Below, piece by piece: positions 24,063-32,756 of a stretch of DNA of 64,000 bases. The position numbers and the translations under genes were made by a program. The DNA lies in contig JAFWYE010000009.1 in the NCBI GenBank assembly GCA_017517765.1, forward strand, positions 124,001 through 188,000, given 5' to 3'. The notes under the pieces were generated by a model that made no database searches, had not been told where the DNA came from, and saw nothing but the letters and a program-made list of their open reading frames with translations. The DNA comes from Bacilli bacterium. Lineage in GTDB: Bacteria > Bacillota_I > Bacilli_A > RFN20 > DUOF01. Each line of letters opens with the position of its first letter. The first letter of the stretch is position 1.

Positions 24063-27000
24063 TTATGCAGCTCTTACTTTTCTTCTGATTTTAATGACTA
24101 ATACAACAATTCCAGCTGTTAAAATAGCAAGTCCAAAGAAGATTAAAGTACTCTTTAAAGCTTTGCTCATTCCACCCTCAGAATCATTATCTTTTGGTTC
24201 TTCTACATCTGCTTTAACAACCATAAGATAAGCGTAATAACTTTCACCAATTGTTTCTAACGTATCAGTATTATTAGTACCAGCAATAATATTTCCATTT
24301 ACAACAATTGTACTTTGATTGTTATAGTAAGCTCCATTAGTACTATAAGCAATATACATATTATTGCTATTAGGATCAGCTACAATAACATATATTTGGT
24401 CTTTTTTACCAATATTATTGTTATTCTTATTAACATTAATAACAATACTTCCTGCATTACCTAAAGTAACTTTAGTCAAGTATGTAGCATCCGTAGTCAT
24501 AGGTGTAGCATTGCCATCTCCACCCATAATGTTACTTGTTAAACTAGCTTTGATTTCAAAAACAAATACGGCTTCATTTTTAAATGTATCAGTAGCCACA
24601 ATTCTATATTGACCAATTTCAGTTAAATCAACTACAAATGGATCACTTTTACTAGAAGGAGTAAATTCTTCTACTAAAACATTATCTTTATATAAATTAG
24701 CTTGCATTAAGTTAGGGTCGCTAATAGTAGCGTGTAATGCACTATCATAAACTCTATAATTTTCTATACCATTAATTTGAGGAGCACTATTATCTACACT
24801 TACATAATATGTAGCACTAGCAGAGTTTCCTGAAGTATCTTTTACTTCCACTATTATAGTAAATGATCTTCCATCAATTAAATTAACTTGACTATTATTA
24901 GTAACAATAGTTCCATCAAAATTAATAGTAATAGTTCCTAAAGCCGCATTATCACTAGCATCAACCTTTATATACTCATATTCATAGTTGACAGATGTAT
25001 ATAATGTTAATGATTGATTACTTGGCATAAGTGTTATTTTACCAATATTAACCTTATTTATAACTGGAGCGATATTATCTGCTTCTACAACAATTGTAAA
25101 TATTCTTACAGTTTGAATATTAGATCTATCCCTAGCCTTTAATGTGTATTCATAACTACCTTGCTTGTTAACGTTAACATTATCGCCTGTCTTAGTTACT
25201 GCAAGTTTACCATCATGAGCATCAATTGCTTCATAACTAATTGAATAGTTAGGATCACCAAATACTAGTGTTGCTCTATCTCCTGTAATTAATACACCAT
25301 TTACATATACATTAATTACTGGAGGAGTAGTATCAGTTAATACAAAGTTAGTTGTAACTGTAGTAGTATTACCTGCAGCATCAACAGCCTTTAACAATAT
25401 TATATAATCACCTGTAGCAGCAATATCAGCAAACTTAACTGATAATGTATCAGTATCAAATGAATATGTATAGTGAGAACTATCTACTAATACATCTCCA
25501 ATATAGAATTCTACTATTGTTGGATAATATACAGTGTTAGCAGCATCTGTATCTATAAGTCTAGGTAAATCTATAACTTTAGTTTTTCCAAGTTCCATAC
25601 CTGTAAGAGTAAATGTATCTGCAAGTACAGGGCCTCTAGTATCACTAGGATTTACTTTTTGAGTAAATACTGAACTAACATTACCATTAGTATCGCTTAA
25701 TACAAATGTAACTGTATATTGAACAGATTGAGTAAAGTTATATGTTACAGTTCTAAAGTTAGAATATTTTCCATCAAACATAATAGTACCATTAACATAA
25801 GCTTTAATGTTTATATCTTCTGGAGAGTTATAGTTATCACTAACTGTAGTCTTTTCATCTAACAACACTACTTCCTCATTAGTTTCAACACTTCTCTCTT
25901 CATCTAAATCAATAAATACAGGAGCTTCTTTATCTACTATCTTTAAATTTATAAATAATGGTTCTGCTATATTACCTGCATCATCAAAGTATTCAATACT
26001 AATTTGACTTCCACTAGCCTTTGTAGCAATAGGGCTATCATAATTAGTAACTCTCACTCCATCTAATTTAACAATTAAGTTACTAGATTCTTTAATTGCA
26101 TCAAATGTAACTCCATCAACAATTAAATTAATTCTAGCTGTAGCAAAGAAGTAAGCATAATTAAGTTCATATTTATAATTAGCTTCTTCTAAATTGTAAT
26201 TTCTAGTTCCTGTTTGTAATGTAATTGTATATGGATTATCAAACAAGTAAATATCTGTAGTAGCAAGTCCTGATAAAATTTGAATAACTGGAACTTGATT
26301 ATCTACATTTAAGTTAATTGTAGTTATCTCTCCACCATCGCCTGTAGCACTAATAGTTACAGTACCAGATGTGTTAGTAATTAAATCAGATAATTTCATA
26401 CCATACTCATGCATACTATCAGCATTAGTAAGATATTTAAATATATTATCATCACTATCATATAAAGTGTCAGTACCATCATTTATAGAAATATCTTGAA
26501 TATTAGTACCTGAAACTTTTACATACAAATAATCTAGAGTAGAACTATTATATGCATATGAAGCATCGCTACTTATTTCATAGTAAACACCATCATAATA
26601 GTTATAAATAGTAATATCAGGTTTACTTAAAGCACCACAATAAATAGTAATAATATCAACATTACCTAATGTATCACTAACTTCTAATGTGTGGATACCT
26701 TTACCAACTCTATATGTATTACCAATACTATTTCCATTTAGTTTAACTGATGAAATATCTACAGGTCTTAATAAAGATGACTTAGCCTCTACTATAATAT
26801 TAGCATTAGCATTTACTGTTTTTATTGTGTTATCTTCTGCTAATGTTTTAGCACCAGCATCTCCATCTTTATAGTAAACATCAATAGCTCTAGAAATATT
26901 AACAAACTCATTCAAAGTAATAATTGAGAAGTTACCACTAGAATCATAAGCCTTTATAAACAAAATATATGTTGCATTATTTAACATAGTTCCATTTTTA

Positions 27001-30000
27001 GAAATTGTAATTAGTCCTTGAGCTGTATCTCCATCAATTGAACTATAACTAACTAATTCAGTAGACCATTGTCCACATATAGATTCATAACTAGACCAAT
27101 TTCTAGGACAATAGTTTAAATATTCATTAAACTTAGTACTAGATAGTGTATAGTTAGAAACATGTGTTTTATTAATAATTAAATATTCAAATTTAGCTGC
27201 ATCTGTTAAGTTTGCATCACTTACACTAAATCTAAATGTAAATGTGTTAGTACTTACAGGTGAATCACTCACTAATAATGGATTAGTAGTAATTGAGTTA
27301 ACAATTAACTCAGGTCCTACTACATCAGCATATTCAATATTCTTTCTAGGGTAAGCACCACTAGTATCAACTAGATATTGTGATGAATTACCTAGAGTCA
27401 CTAAGAAGAAATATGTTGCATTAGTTTTTAACTTCAAAGAACTAATCTTTACGTTTAATTCTGTATCAATTAATTCATACATAGATGAACTAGTTAAATA
27501 ATAATTTGTATAACAACCAACTGTTGTAACACTAGTACAAACTCTATTAACAGTATTAGGATTTGAAATAGTTCCTTCAGTATATGCATATGTAACCACT
27601 CTTATAGTTACATCATCTCTTACATCATATACATCTGCTAAGAATGGATATATTTGTAAATATTCTCCTTGAACAGAAGCATTAGTCTCTACAGTAGTAT
27701 ATCTAGTAACAACACTTTCATTACCTGCTCTATCAGTAGCTTTTAAAGCATATACTTCATGAGTTATAGTAAACGAACAAGTTGCATCTACTCCCTTAGT
27801 ACATGTTGCCTCTTTATCTGTATCATAAGCAATTGTTATAATATCTCCTTCAGTGTACTCAGCATAGTTAGAAATAGTAACTATATAATTTTCTCCACTA
27901 GTTGTAGCTCTTGGATCAGGATTAGGAGGAGTTAATGTATCAATATTTACTGTATACTTATACTCTTTAGAATTTCCCAACCTATCAAACAAAGTAATGG
28001 TAAATGGAATCTTTACACCATTTAAATCCACTAAATCTAATCTAGATGCTTCATCATAAAGGAATGAATTATTACCTTCACTCAAACTAGCCTCTGTATA
28101 AGATAAATCTTCATTAAATTGCATTCTATATTTATTCAATAGACTATTAGCAGTTACATTATCCACTCCTATAGCAACCCTATTAAAATAATCATCAGCC
28201 TTATTAGCTAAGAACGGATCACCATTAACATTAATAACTGCTTGATCTAATACAAGCTCATTTCTTGAAACATATTTGTCTGTATGAGTAACGGCACTTT
28301 GACTCATGCCATCACTTGAAATATAGTATTTTAATTCATATGTACCATCTTCTCCAGGAAGAGGTATTACAAGTTGAGAATTAGCTAATACATTACTAGT
28401 TCCACAGCCAAATTCAATAAATTCATAACTACCATCATCAAATTTGTAATGTAGTTTTCCATTTCCACAATATCCATCATTTAAAGTAACAGTTATAGAT
28501 TGAGTTCCTTTATAGTAGTATGTTTTATTACTAGAACTGTAATATACTTGTTCTCCTGCAATATTTGAAAGAGTAGCGCTAGGAACAGATTTATTTTCTA
28601 CAATCTTAAATGAGATAGCATCATTTCTTTGTCCTGTGCCTAGAACAATAGCTCCTTTATCAATAGCAACAGTAGCGCTACCATCGCCACTACTATTAGT
28701 GTATCCACAACTAACGTATGGAGTATCACCTGAAACATAATTACAAGTTCCATTTAATTTAATATTTGCATTACCTGCATTTGTAATAGTTATTTTAGAA
28801 GATGTAACTGCAACACTATTTCCCTCAACACCTGTAATTTCAAATGTTGTATCATTAGTGATTGTATCATCAATAGTTAATGCTTTATATTGGTTGAAAT
28901 AAGTTACTGCTCCAATCACAGCATCTTCACATGTACCAGCATTACATACATCAATTAACTTAACTCCAACCCAAGTTTTCTCATTATCAAAATCAATAGT
29001 TTGACTTTGTAATGTAAATACCTTTAATCCATCAACATCTTTAGTAATTACAGAATTATAAATAACAAAAGTTTGATCCTCATCATCGATTAAAGCAATA
29101 CTTGAAACTGTCGTATTTTTTAATCCCTTTAATGTAATTGTAAAGTTCATAACATCATTATCATAATAATGAGTATATGTACTAGCAAACTCTGCACCAT
29201 CAGCATTAGACTTAAGTGTTATAGAACCAGAAACACTAGAAGTTAATGGAGTTGAAGCTGAATATGACTTTGAGTTTCCATATTTATCAGTTATTGTAGC
29301 AACAAGATTTTTAAATGTTATTGCTCCTGTGCTTTCATTTGAATATATTGTAAAAGTCTTTTGTACACTCTTAGTACTAGATAAAATATTTCCTTTACAA
29401 TTATTGCATGCTTTAGTAATAGCTTTACTTCCAACATTGAAAGTAACTGAAGTAAGCGTATATGTATATGAGTTATTAGTATAGTTCATACTTCCCATAT
29501 CAAGCTTAGTATTTACTTGAATTGCTCCATATGCCTCGCTTACATCGCTTGATAGTTCTATATCATCAATTTTAGGAGTTATAGTAGCAATAGTTAAACT
29601 AGTATCGGAATTATCAATTGTCTTAGTAGCACTAATTCCATATAAGTCTGTTGCACTTACATAGAATGAATCAAAATTATACTTAGTAAGTACATCATTA
29701 ACAAACATATTAGAGAACTTAGCGTTAGTTATCTTTGCTTGTGAATATGAACTATACACAGTAAAGCTAACCGCAGTAGAACTTAATGAAGTTCCTTCTG
29801 CATTTGTATAGTTAGCCTTAGCACTACCACTCTTTAACTTAAAGTTAGTTTTAACTAAATAATAGTAGCTAGATTTTGTAGCACCTCTATTATAATAAAT
29901 TTCTCCATTTAGAACTTTAGCACTTGGATACTCAAGTTCACCAGTAGATTTGCTTGCAAGTTGACTAGCTAAAAAGCTAGTGTTAGTTTTATTAAGAGTA

Positions 30001-30560
30001 ACTTGTGATGTAGTAGACCCAGAAGAGTTCTTATATGAAATAGAAGTATAATCATCCCAACTACATCCAATAAAGCAGAACCCTTTCTTTTCTAATGAAA
30101 TAGTAATTGTAATATCTTTACTAGAAGAATAATTAGAGAAGCTACTATCTAATATAGATTGTAAGTTAATAGTAATCTTGTCTGTATTACTTCTACTACC
30201 CGTATTAGTAATTGCATAGCTTCCACCAATCGTAGTATTAGCAGCAACATTGCTAATTGAATAATTAGTGATGTTAACCGCATTAGAATTACCAACCTTC
30301 ATTGTAATGTTTTTAATTCTTATTTGCTTTGAATTAGAATATGCCACTGTATACCCAGCTTTAACATCTTGCCCATATATAACAATTTGATCTTTTACAT
30401 CTGTTATATAACCATTTGAGTTATAACTAGAACCTACAGCATTAGTACTGTCATAATAAAAAACATATGCTTCTGTTTTATTTGCCCCAAACAAAAACAT
30501 TCCCATTATAAGTCCACAAATGATAGCAAAATATTTATAAATATTTTTCATATTTCTCAT
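24063..30560 (-). CDS. Giant secreted surface protein with Ig-like repeats and C-terminal membrane anchor
   Basis: 2165 residues. A signal peptide is clear: basic MRNMKNIYK, a hydrophobic core to about 25, then GANKTEA/YV as the likely cleavage. The body is Asn/Thr/Ser-rich beta structure. From about residue 1380 to 1990 there are repeated bacterial Ig-like/HYR-type domains marked by D-x-x-GN turns (SDTNGNVSS, VDAAGNTTT, KDTSGNSAS) and linkers such as TDTTPPVINVYV and ADNIAPVINKV. Earlier domains each carry one cysteine pair. The C-terminus has an acidic spacer (EEPKDNDSEGG), one hydrophobic helix and the basic tail KIRRKVRAA, so it is membrane-anchored; there is no LPXTG motif. It is probably an adhesin or a stalk. 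The ATG at 30560 has a GGGAGTG site. Confidence 0.88.
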   Translation of the reverse strand: MRNMKNIYKYFAIICGLIMGMFLFGANKTEAYVFYYDSTNAVGSSYNSNGYITDVKDQIVIYGQDVKAGYTVAYSNSKQIRIKNITMKVGNSNAVNITNYSISNVAANTTIGGSYAITNTGSRSNTDKITINLQSILDSSFSNYSSSKDITITISLEKKGFCFIGCSWDDYTSISYKNSSGSTTSQVTLNKTNTSFLASQLASKSTGELEYPSAKVLNGEIYYNRGATKSSYYYLVKTNFKLKSGSAKANYTNAEGTSLSSTAVSFTVYSSYSQAKITNAKFSNMFVNDVLTKYNFDSFYVSATDLYGISATKTIDNSDTSLTIATITPKIDDIELSSDVSEAYGAIQVNTKLDMGSMNYTNNSYTYTLTSVTFNVGSKAITKACNNCKGNILSSTKSVQKTFTIYSNESTGAITFKNLVATITDKYGNSKSYSASTPLTSSVSGSITLKSNADGAEFASTYTHYYDNDVMNFTITLKGLKNTTVSSIALIDDEDQTFVIYNSVITKDVDGLKVFTLQSQTIDFDNEKTWVGVKLIDVCNAGTCEDAVIGAVTYFNQYKALTIDDTITNDTTFEITGVEGNSVAVTSSKITITNAGNANIKLNGTCNYVSGDTPYVSCGYTNSSGDGSATVAIDKGAIVLGTGQRNDAISFKIVENKSVPSATLSNIAGEQVYYSSSNKTYYYKGTQSITVTLNDGYCGNGKLHYKFDDGSYEFIEFGCGTSNVLANSQLVIPLPGEDGTYELKYYISSDGMSQSAVTHTDKYVSRNELVLDQAVINVNGDPFLANKADDYFNRVAIGVDNVTANSLLNKYRMQFNEDLSYTEASLSEGNNSFLYDEASRLDLVDLNGVKIPFTITLFDRLGNSKEYKYTVNIDTLTPPNPDPRATTSGENYIVTISNYAEYTEGDIITIAYDTDKEATCTKGVDATCSFTITHEVYALKATDRAGNESVVTRYTTVETNASVQGEYLQIYPFLADVYDVRDDVTIRVVTYAYTEGTISNPNTVNRVCTSVTTVGCYTNYYLTSSSMYELIDTELNVKISSLKLKTNATYFFLVTLGNSSQYLVDTSGAYPRKNIEYADVVGPELIVNSITTNPLLVSDSPVSTNTFTFRFSVSDANLTDAAKFEYLIINKTHVSNYTLSSTKFNEYLNYCPRNWSSYESICGQWSTELVSYSSIDGDTAQGLITISKNGTMLNNATYILFIKAYDSSGNFSIITLNEFVNISRAIDVYYKDGDAGAKTLAEDNTIKTVNANANIIVEAKSSLLRPVDISSVKLNGNSIGNTYRVGKGIHTLEVSDTLGNVDIITIYCGALSKPDITIYNYYDGVYYEISSDASYAYNSSTLDYLYVKVSGTNIQDISINDGTDTLYDSDDNIFKYLTNADSMHEYGMKLSDLITNTSGTVTISATGDGGEITTINLNVDNQVPVIQILSGLATTDIYLFDNPYTITLQTGTRNYNLEEANYKYELNYAYFFATARINLIVDGVTFDAIKESSNLIVKLDGVRVTNYDSPIATKASGSQISIEYFDDAGNIAEPLFINLKIVDKEAPVFIDLDEERSVETNEEVVLLDEKTTVSDNYNSPEDINIKAYVNGTIMFDGKYSNFRTVTYNFTQSVQYTVTFVLSDTNGNVSSVFTQKVNPSDTRGPVLADTFTLTGMELGKTKVIDLPRLIDTDAANTVYYPTIVEFYIGDVLVDSSHYTYSFDTDTLSVKFADIAATGDYIILLKAVDAAGNTTTVTTNFVLTDTTPPVINVYVNGVLITGDRATLVFGDPNYSISYEAIDAHDGKLAVTKTGDNVNVNKQGSYEYTLKARDRSNIQTVRIFTIVVEADNIAPVINKVNIGKITLMPSNQSLTLYTSVNYEYEYIKVDASDNAALGTITINFDGTIVTNNSQVNLIDGRSFTIIVEVKDTSGNSASATYYVSVDNSAPQINGIENYRVYDSALHATISDPNLMQANLYKDNVLVEEFTPSSKSDPFVVDLTEIGQYRIVATDTFKNEAVFVFEIKASLTSNIMGGDGNATPMTTDATYLTKVTLGNAGSIVINVNKNNNNIGKKDQIYVIVADPNSNNMYIAYSTNGAYYNNQSTIVVNGNIIAGTNNTDTLETIGESYYAYLMVVKADVEEPKDNDSEGGMSKALKSTLIFFGLAILTAGIVVLVIKIRRKVRAA

Positions 30561-30594
30561 TTACATCACTCCCTAATACAATAATACCCTAACC

Positions 30595-30600
30595 ATTATA
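30595..30600 (-). promoter_or_regulatory. -10 box of the giant surface protein gene
   Basis: A perfect TATAAT on the minus strand, 34 bases before the ATG. No clear -35 hexamer is seen at the expected distance. Confidence 0.4.
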
Positions 30601-30719
30601 TCATTTCAAACAATAAAAGAAGTTACCCACAATACAATTTTTGACAAATTTTGTTCATAAAATTTACATCCATCCATTATTTTGTTACATTTTAAGAGTA
30701 TGGAGGCAGTTAAGATAAT

Positions 30720-31334
30720 ATGGAGTACGATTTACTAAAGGAAATAGATGCTCAATATTTAATCGAGTATCTACAAGATTTAAACACCACAATTTTATCA
30801 TGGAAAGACAAATTAAATTATGTCCATGTTGAATATGAAGACTTATTAGAGTTTGATGCTGATAATGAATATGCAATAAGTGAAAAAAAAGAAGAATTCA
30901 ATGCAATGAGTAAGGAATTCTACTATGAAGTAATGAATAAAATGAGAAGAACAAAATTAGAGATTTCTTCGATCTATTCTTACATTATAAGAGACAAACT
31001 TTTCCTAGAAATGATTAGCGATAGAGAATTATTAACTTATTTTAGAGAGTGTGCCACTATAAGTGAGGAAATCACTAAAAACGTATCTAAATTACGTGAA
31101 CTATCTTTATCTAGTAAAGATGTTAAAGAATATAAAAAAGGATATGAATATAACTTGTTAGATATTGATGATACTTTCTATCAAGATTATAACGATGAAG
31201 TTGAAAGCTTATATTTTGAAGATACAACTGATTTTTATAAGGGCTTAGATAAAGAATTACAAAAAGCCACTAAATCCACTTTAACTTTAAAGAAAATGAT
31301 AAAAAATAAAACAATAACATATAAACAAGCCTAG
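30720..31334 (+). CDS. Acidic helical protein of unknown function
   Basis: 204 residues; I recognise no family. It is rich in Glu, Lys and Tyr and appears to be all helices, with likely coiled-coil character in 40-110 (EYAISEKKEEFNAMSKEF, MRRTKLEISSIY). No signal peptide or membrane helix. It is divergent from the giant surface protein gene across a 160-base spacer that holds TTGACA at 30641-30646 but no good plus-strand -10. The ribosome binding site GGAGG lies about 13 bases from the ATG, a loose spacing. The stop codon falls in the stem of its terminator. Confidence 0.65.
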   Translation: MEYDLLKEIDAQYLIEYLQDLNTTILSWKDKLNYVHVEYEDLLEFDADNEYAISEKKEEFNAMSKEFYYEVMNKMRRTKLEISSIYSYIIRDKLFLEMISDRELLTYFRECATISEEITKNVSKLRELSLSSKDVKEYKKGYEYNLLDIDDTFYQDYNDEVESLYFEDTTDFYKGLDKELQKATKSTLTLKKMIKNKTITYKQA

Positions 31335-31360
31335 ATAAATTTCTAGGTTTTTTTATTTTT
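31328..31360 (+). terminator. Intrinsic terminator
   Basis: Stem CCTAGA (31330-31335) / TCTAGG (31342-31347), followed by a long T-run. It overlaps the stop codon of the preceding gene. Confidence 0.8.
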
Positions 31361-31403
31361 TTTACCAGAATGAAAAAAAGTTCTAGAAATCCCCCTTTAA
31401 CCA

Positions 31404-31412
31404 TGTTAAAAT
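31404..31412 (+). promoter_or_regulatory. Extended -10 promoter of the first ankyrin-like gene
   Basis: TGTTAAAAT forms an extended -10. The 32 bases ending here resemble those upstream of the second ankyrin-like gene at 32110-32141, starting from TTCTA at 31381. Confidence 0.45.
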
Positions 31413-31448
31413 CTTTTTAGCGAATACAAAAAGAAAAGGAGTGGGATT

Positions 31449-32054
31449 ATGAAAGATGGAACAAGAATCAAAAAGTTATTAGAAAAAATGGAATTTGGTG
31501 CTTTAGATGCCAATCTTGAATTAATTGAAATTGCTTTTGGTGATTTAACTAGAATTTCTAGTAAAACTGGCAAGAACCTAGTTCAAGAATTGGTAAGTAG
31601 AAAATATGATGAAGATAAATGTCAAATAGTTCTTAGAACACTATTTAGAAAAGCTGGATTAAATCCCAATCATGTAGATAAAAATGGATTAGACTTTGTG
31701 CAAACCGCAATAAACACTGGATATAGTGAAAAGTTTGTTTGTGATTGTATTAGACAAACTCTAGCTCTAGGGTATGATGTTAATCACAAAGATAATGAAG
31801 GAAACACAGTTGTGCATAGTGCAATCAAAGCAACTAATTATCATGGTTCATTTATTAGTCTTTTAAAGCTAGTTGATGTTCATGGTTATGATGCTCATGC
31901 TAAAGATAATAATGGAAAAGAAATATCAGATTTAGCTATGGAAACTACTAAATATACTAAGATTGTAAAAATGAAACAAATAAAAGATATGTACGATATT
32001 GTATCTAGACCTAAAAACTTAATTGTAAATGCACCTAAACCAAAAATGAAATAA
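31449..32054 (+). CDS. Ankyrin-repeat-like protein, copy 1
   Basis: 201 residues, cytoplasmic. Ankyrin-type helix-loop-helix repeats are recognisable: KAGLNPNHVDKNGLDFVQTAI near 75-95, LGYDVNHKDNEGNTVVHSAI near 112-131 and HGYDAHAKDNNGKEISDLAM near 150-169. Each has the D-x-x-G-x-T/x turn and the GLNPNH-type beta-hairpin tip. The N-terminal 60 residues match those of copy 2 (LELIEIAFGDL / DLIEIAFGDL). Ankyrin repeats bind proteins; the partner is unknown. The AAGGAG site lies nine bases upstream, and a terminator separates it from copy 2. Confidence 0.82.
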   Translation: MKDGTRIKKLLEKMEFGALDANLELIEIAFGDLTRISSKTGKNLVQELVSRKYDEDKCQIVLRTLFRKAGLNPNHVDKNGLDFVQTAINTGYSEKFVCDCIRQTLALGYDVNHKDNEGNTVVHSAIKATNYHGSFISLLKLVDVHGYDAHAKDNNGKEISDLAMETTKYTKIVKMKQIKDMYDIVSRPKNLIVNAPKPKMK

Positions 32055-32057
32055 TAA

Positions 32058-32093
32058 ATTAAATCTTATGTGAAAGCATAAGATTTTTTTATT
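32058..32093 (+). terminator. Intrinsic terminator after ankyrin-like copy 1
   Basis: Ten-base-pair stem AAATCTTATG (32061-32070) / CATAAGATTT (32077-32086), followed by a T-run. Confidence 0.88.
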
Positions 32094-32132
32094 TCCCCTC
32101 GCAAAAAAATTCTATACACCAAAGTTTAACTA

Positions 32133-32141
32133 TGTTAAAAT
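32133..32141 (+). promoter_or_regulatory. Extended -10 promoter of the second ankyrin-like gene
   Basis: TGTTAAAAT, the same extended -10 as upstream of copy 1, within a block that aligns over about 32 bases. The predicted start is just upstream of the AGGAG site. Confidence 0.45.
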
Positions 32142-32173
32142 ATGCACGGAACTAGGATAAAGGAGTGATATTT

Positions 32174-32743
32174 ATGGACTACAAAAAAAGAATCGAGAAA
32201 ATCTTAAGCAAGGTTAAAGAGGATAATTTAGAGGGTAATGCTGATTTAATAGAAATAGCATTTGGTGATTTAAAGTATACAAGCGATGATTATGATGAAA
32301 ACTTATTACATCTTTTTGTAGATAGCCATTATAACGAAGACAAATGTTTAATTGCTATTAGATCATTATTAAAAGCAGGATTAAATCCTAATCATATAGA
32401 TACATGCGAATATAACTTTATTCAAACTGCAATTGATACAGGATATAGCGAAAAGTTTATATATGCATGTATTAATGAAGCACTAAAATATGGATTAGAT
32501 GTAAATCATAAAGAAGAAGATGGAGATACAATTATCCACACTGCAATTAATGCCGATGATTATAAAGATAACTTTTTGCACATTTTAGAGTTACTTTGTG
32601 ACAATGGCTATAATATTTATGCAAAAAATAAAAGAGGAAAAACAATCGAAGATTTAGTATTTTCAAACACTAAATACACTAACAATGCAAAAAGACAATT
32701 AATAATTGGAATGGATAAATATTTAACTACTAAAAAAAGATAA
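32174..32743 (+). CDS. Ankyrin-repeat-like protein, copy 2
   Basis: 189 residues, paralogue of the gene at 31449-32054 and aligned over its full length. Shared blocks include DLIEIAFGDL near 24, YNEDKCLIAIRSLLKAGLNPNH near 51-72, TAIDTGYSEKFIYACI near 84 and YGLDVNHKEEDGDTIIHTAI near 106. The ankyrin hairpins are preserved, while the last repeat (NGYNIYAKNKRGKTIEDL) has diverged. The ATG at 32174 has AGGAG eight bases upstream and is preferred to the in-frame GTG at 32165. It is followed 13 bases later by the 924-residue gene, so the two are probably co-transcribed. Confidence 0.82.
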   Translation: MDYKKRIEKILSKVKEDNLEGNADLIEIAFGDLKYTSDDYDENLLHLFVDSHYNEDKCLIAIRSLLKAGLNPNHIDTCEYNFIQTAIDTGYSEKFIYACINEALKYGLDVNHKEEDGDTIIHTAINADDYKDNFLHILELLCDNGYNIYAKNKRGKTIEDLVFSNTKYTNNAKRQLIIGMDKYLTTKKR

Positions 32744-32756
32744 GAGGTAAATAAAG

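Noticed and set aside
24063..30560. LPXTG sortase anchoring of the giant surface protein
   Set aside because: No LPXTG-like motif precedes the C-terminal helix; the end is a simple membrane anchor with a basic tail.
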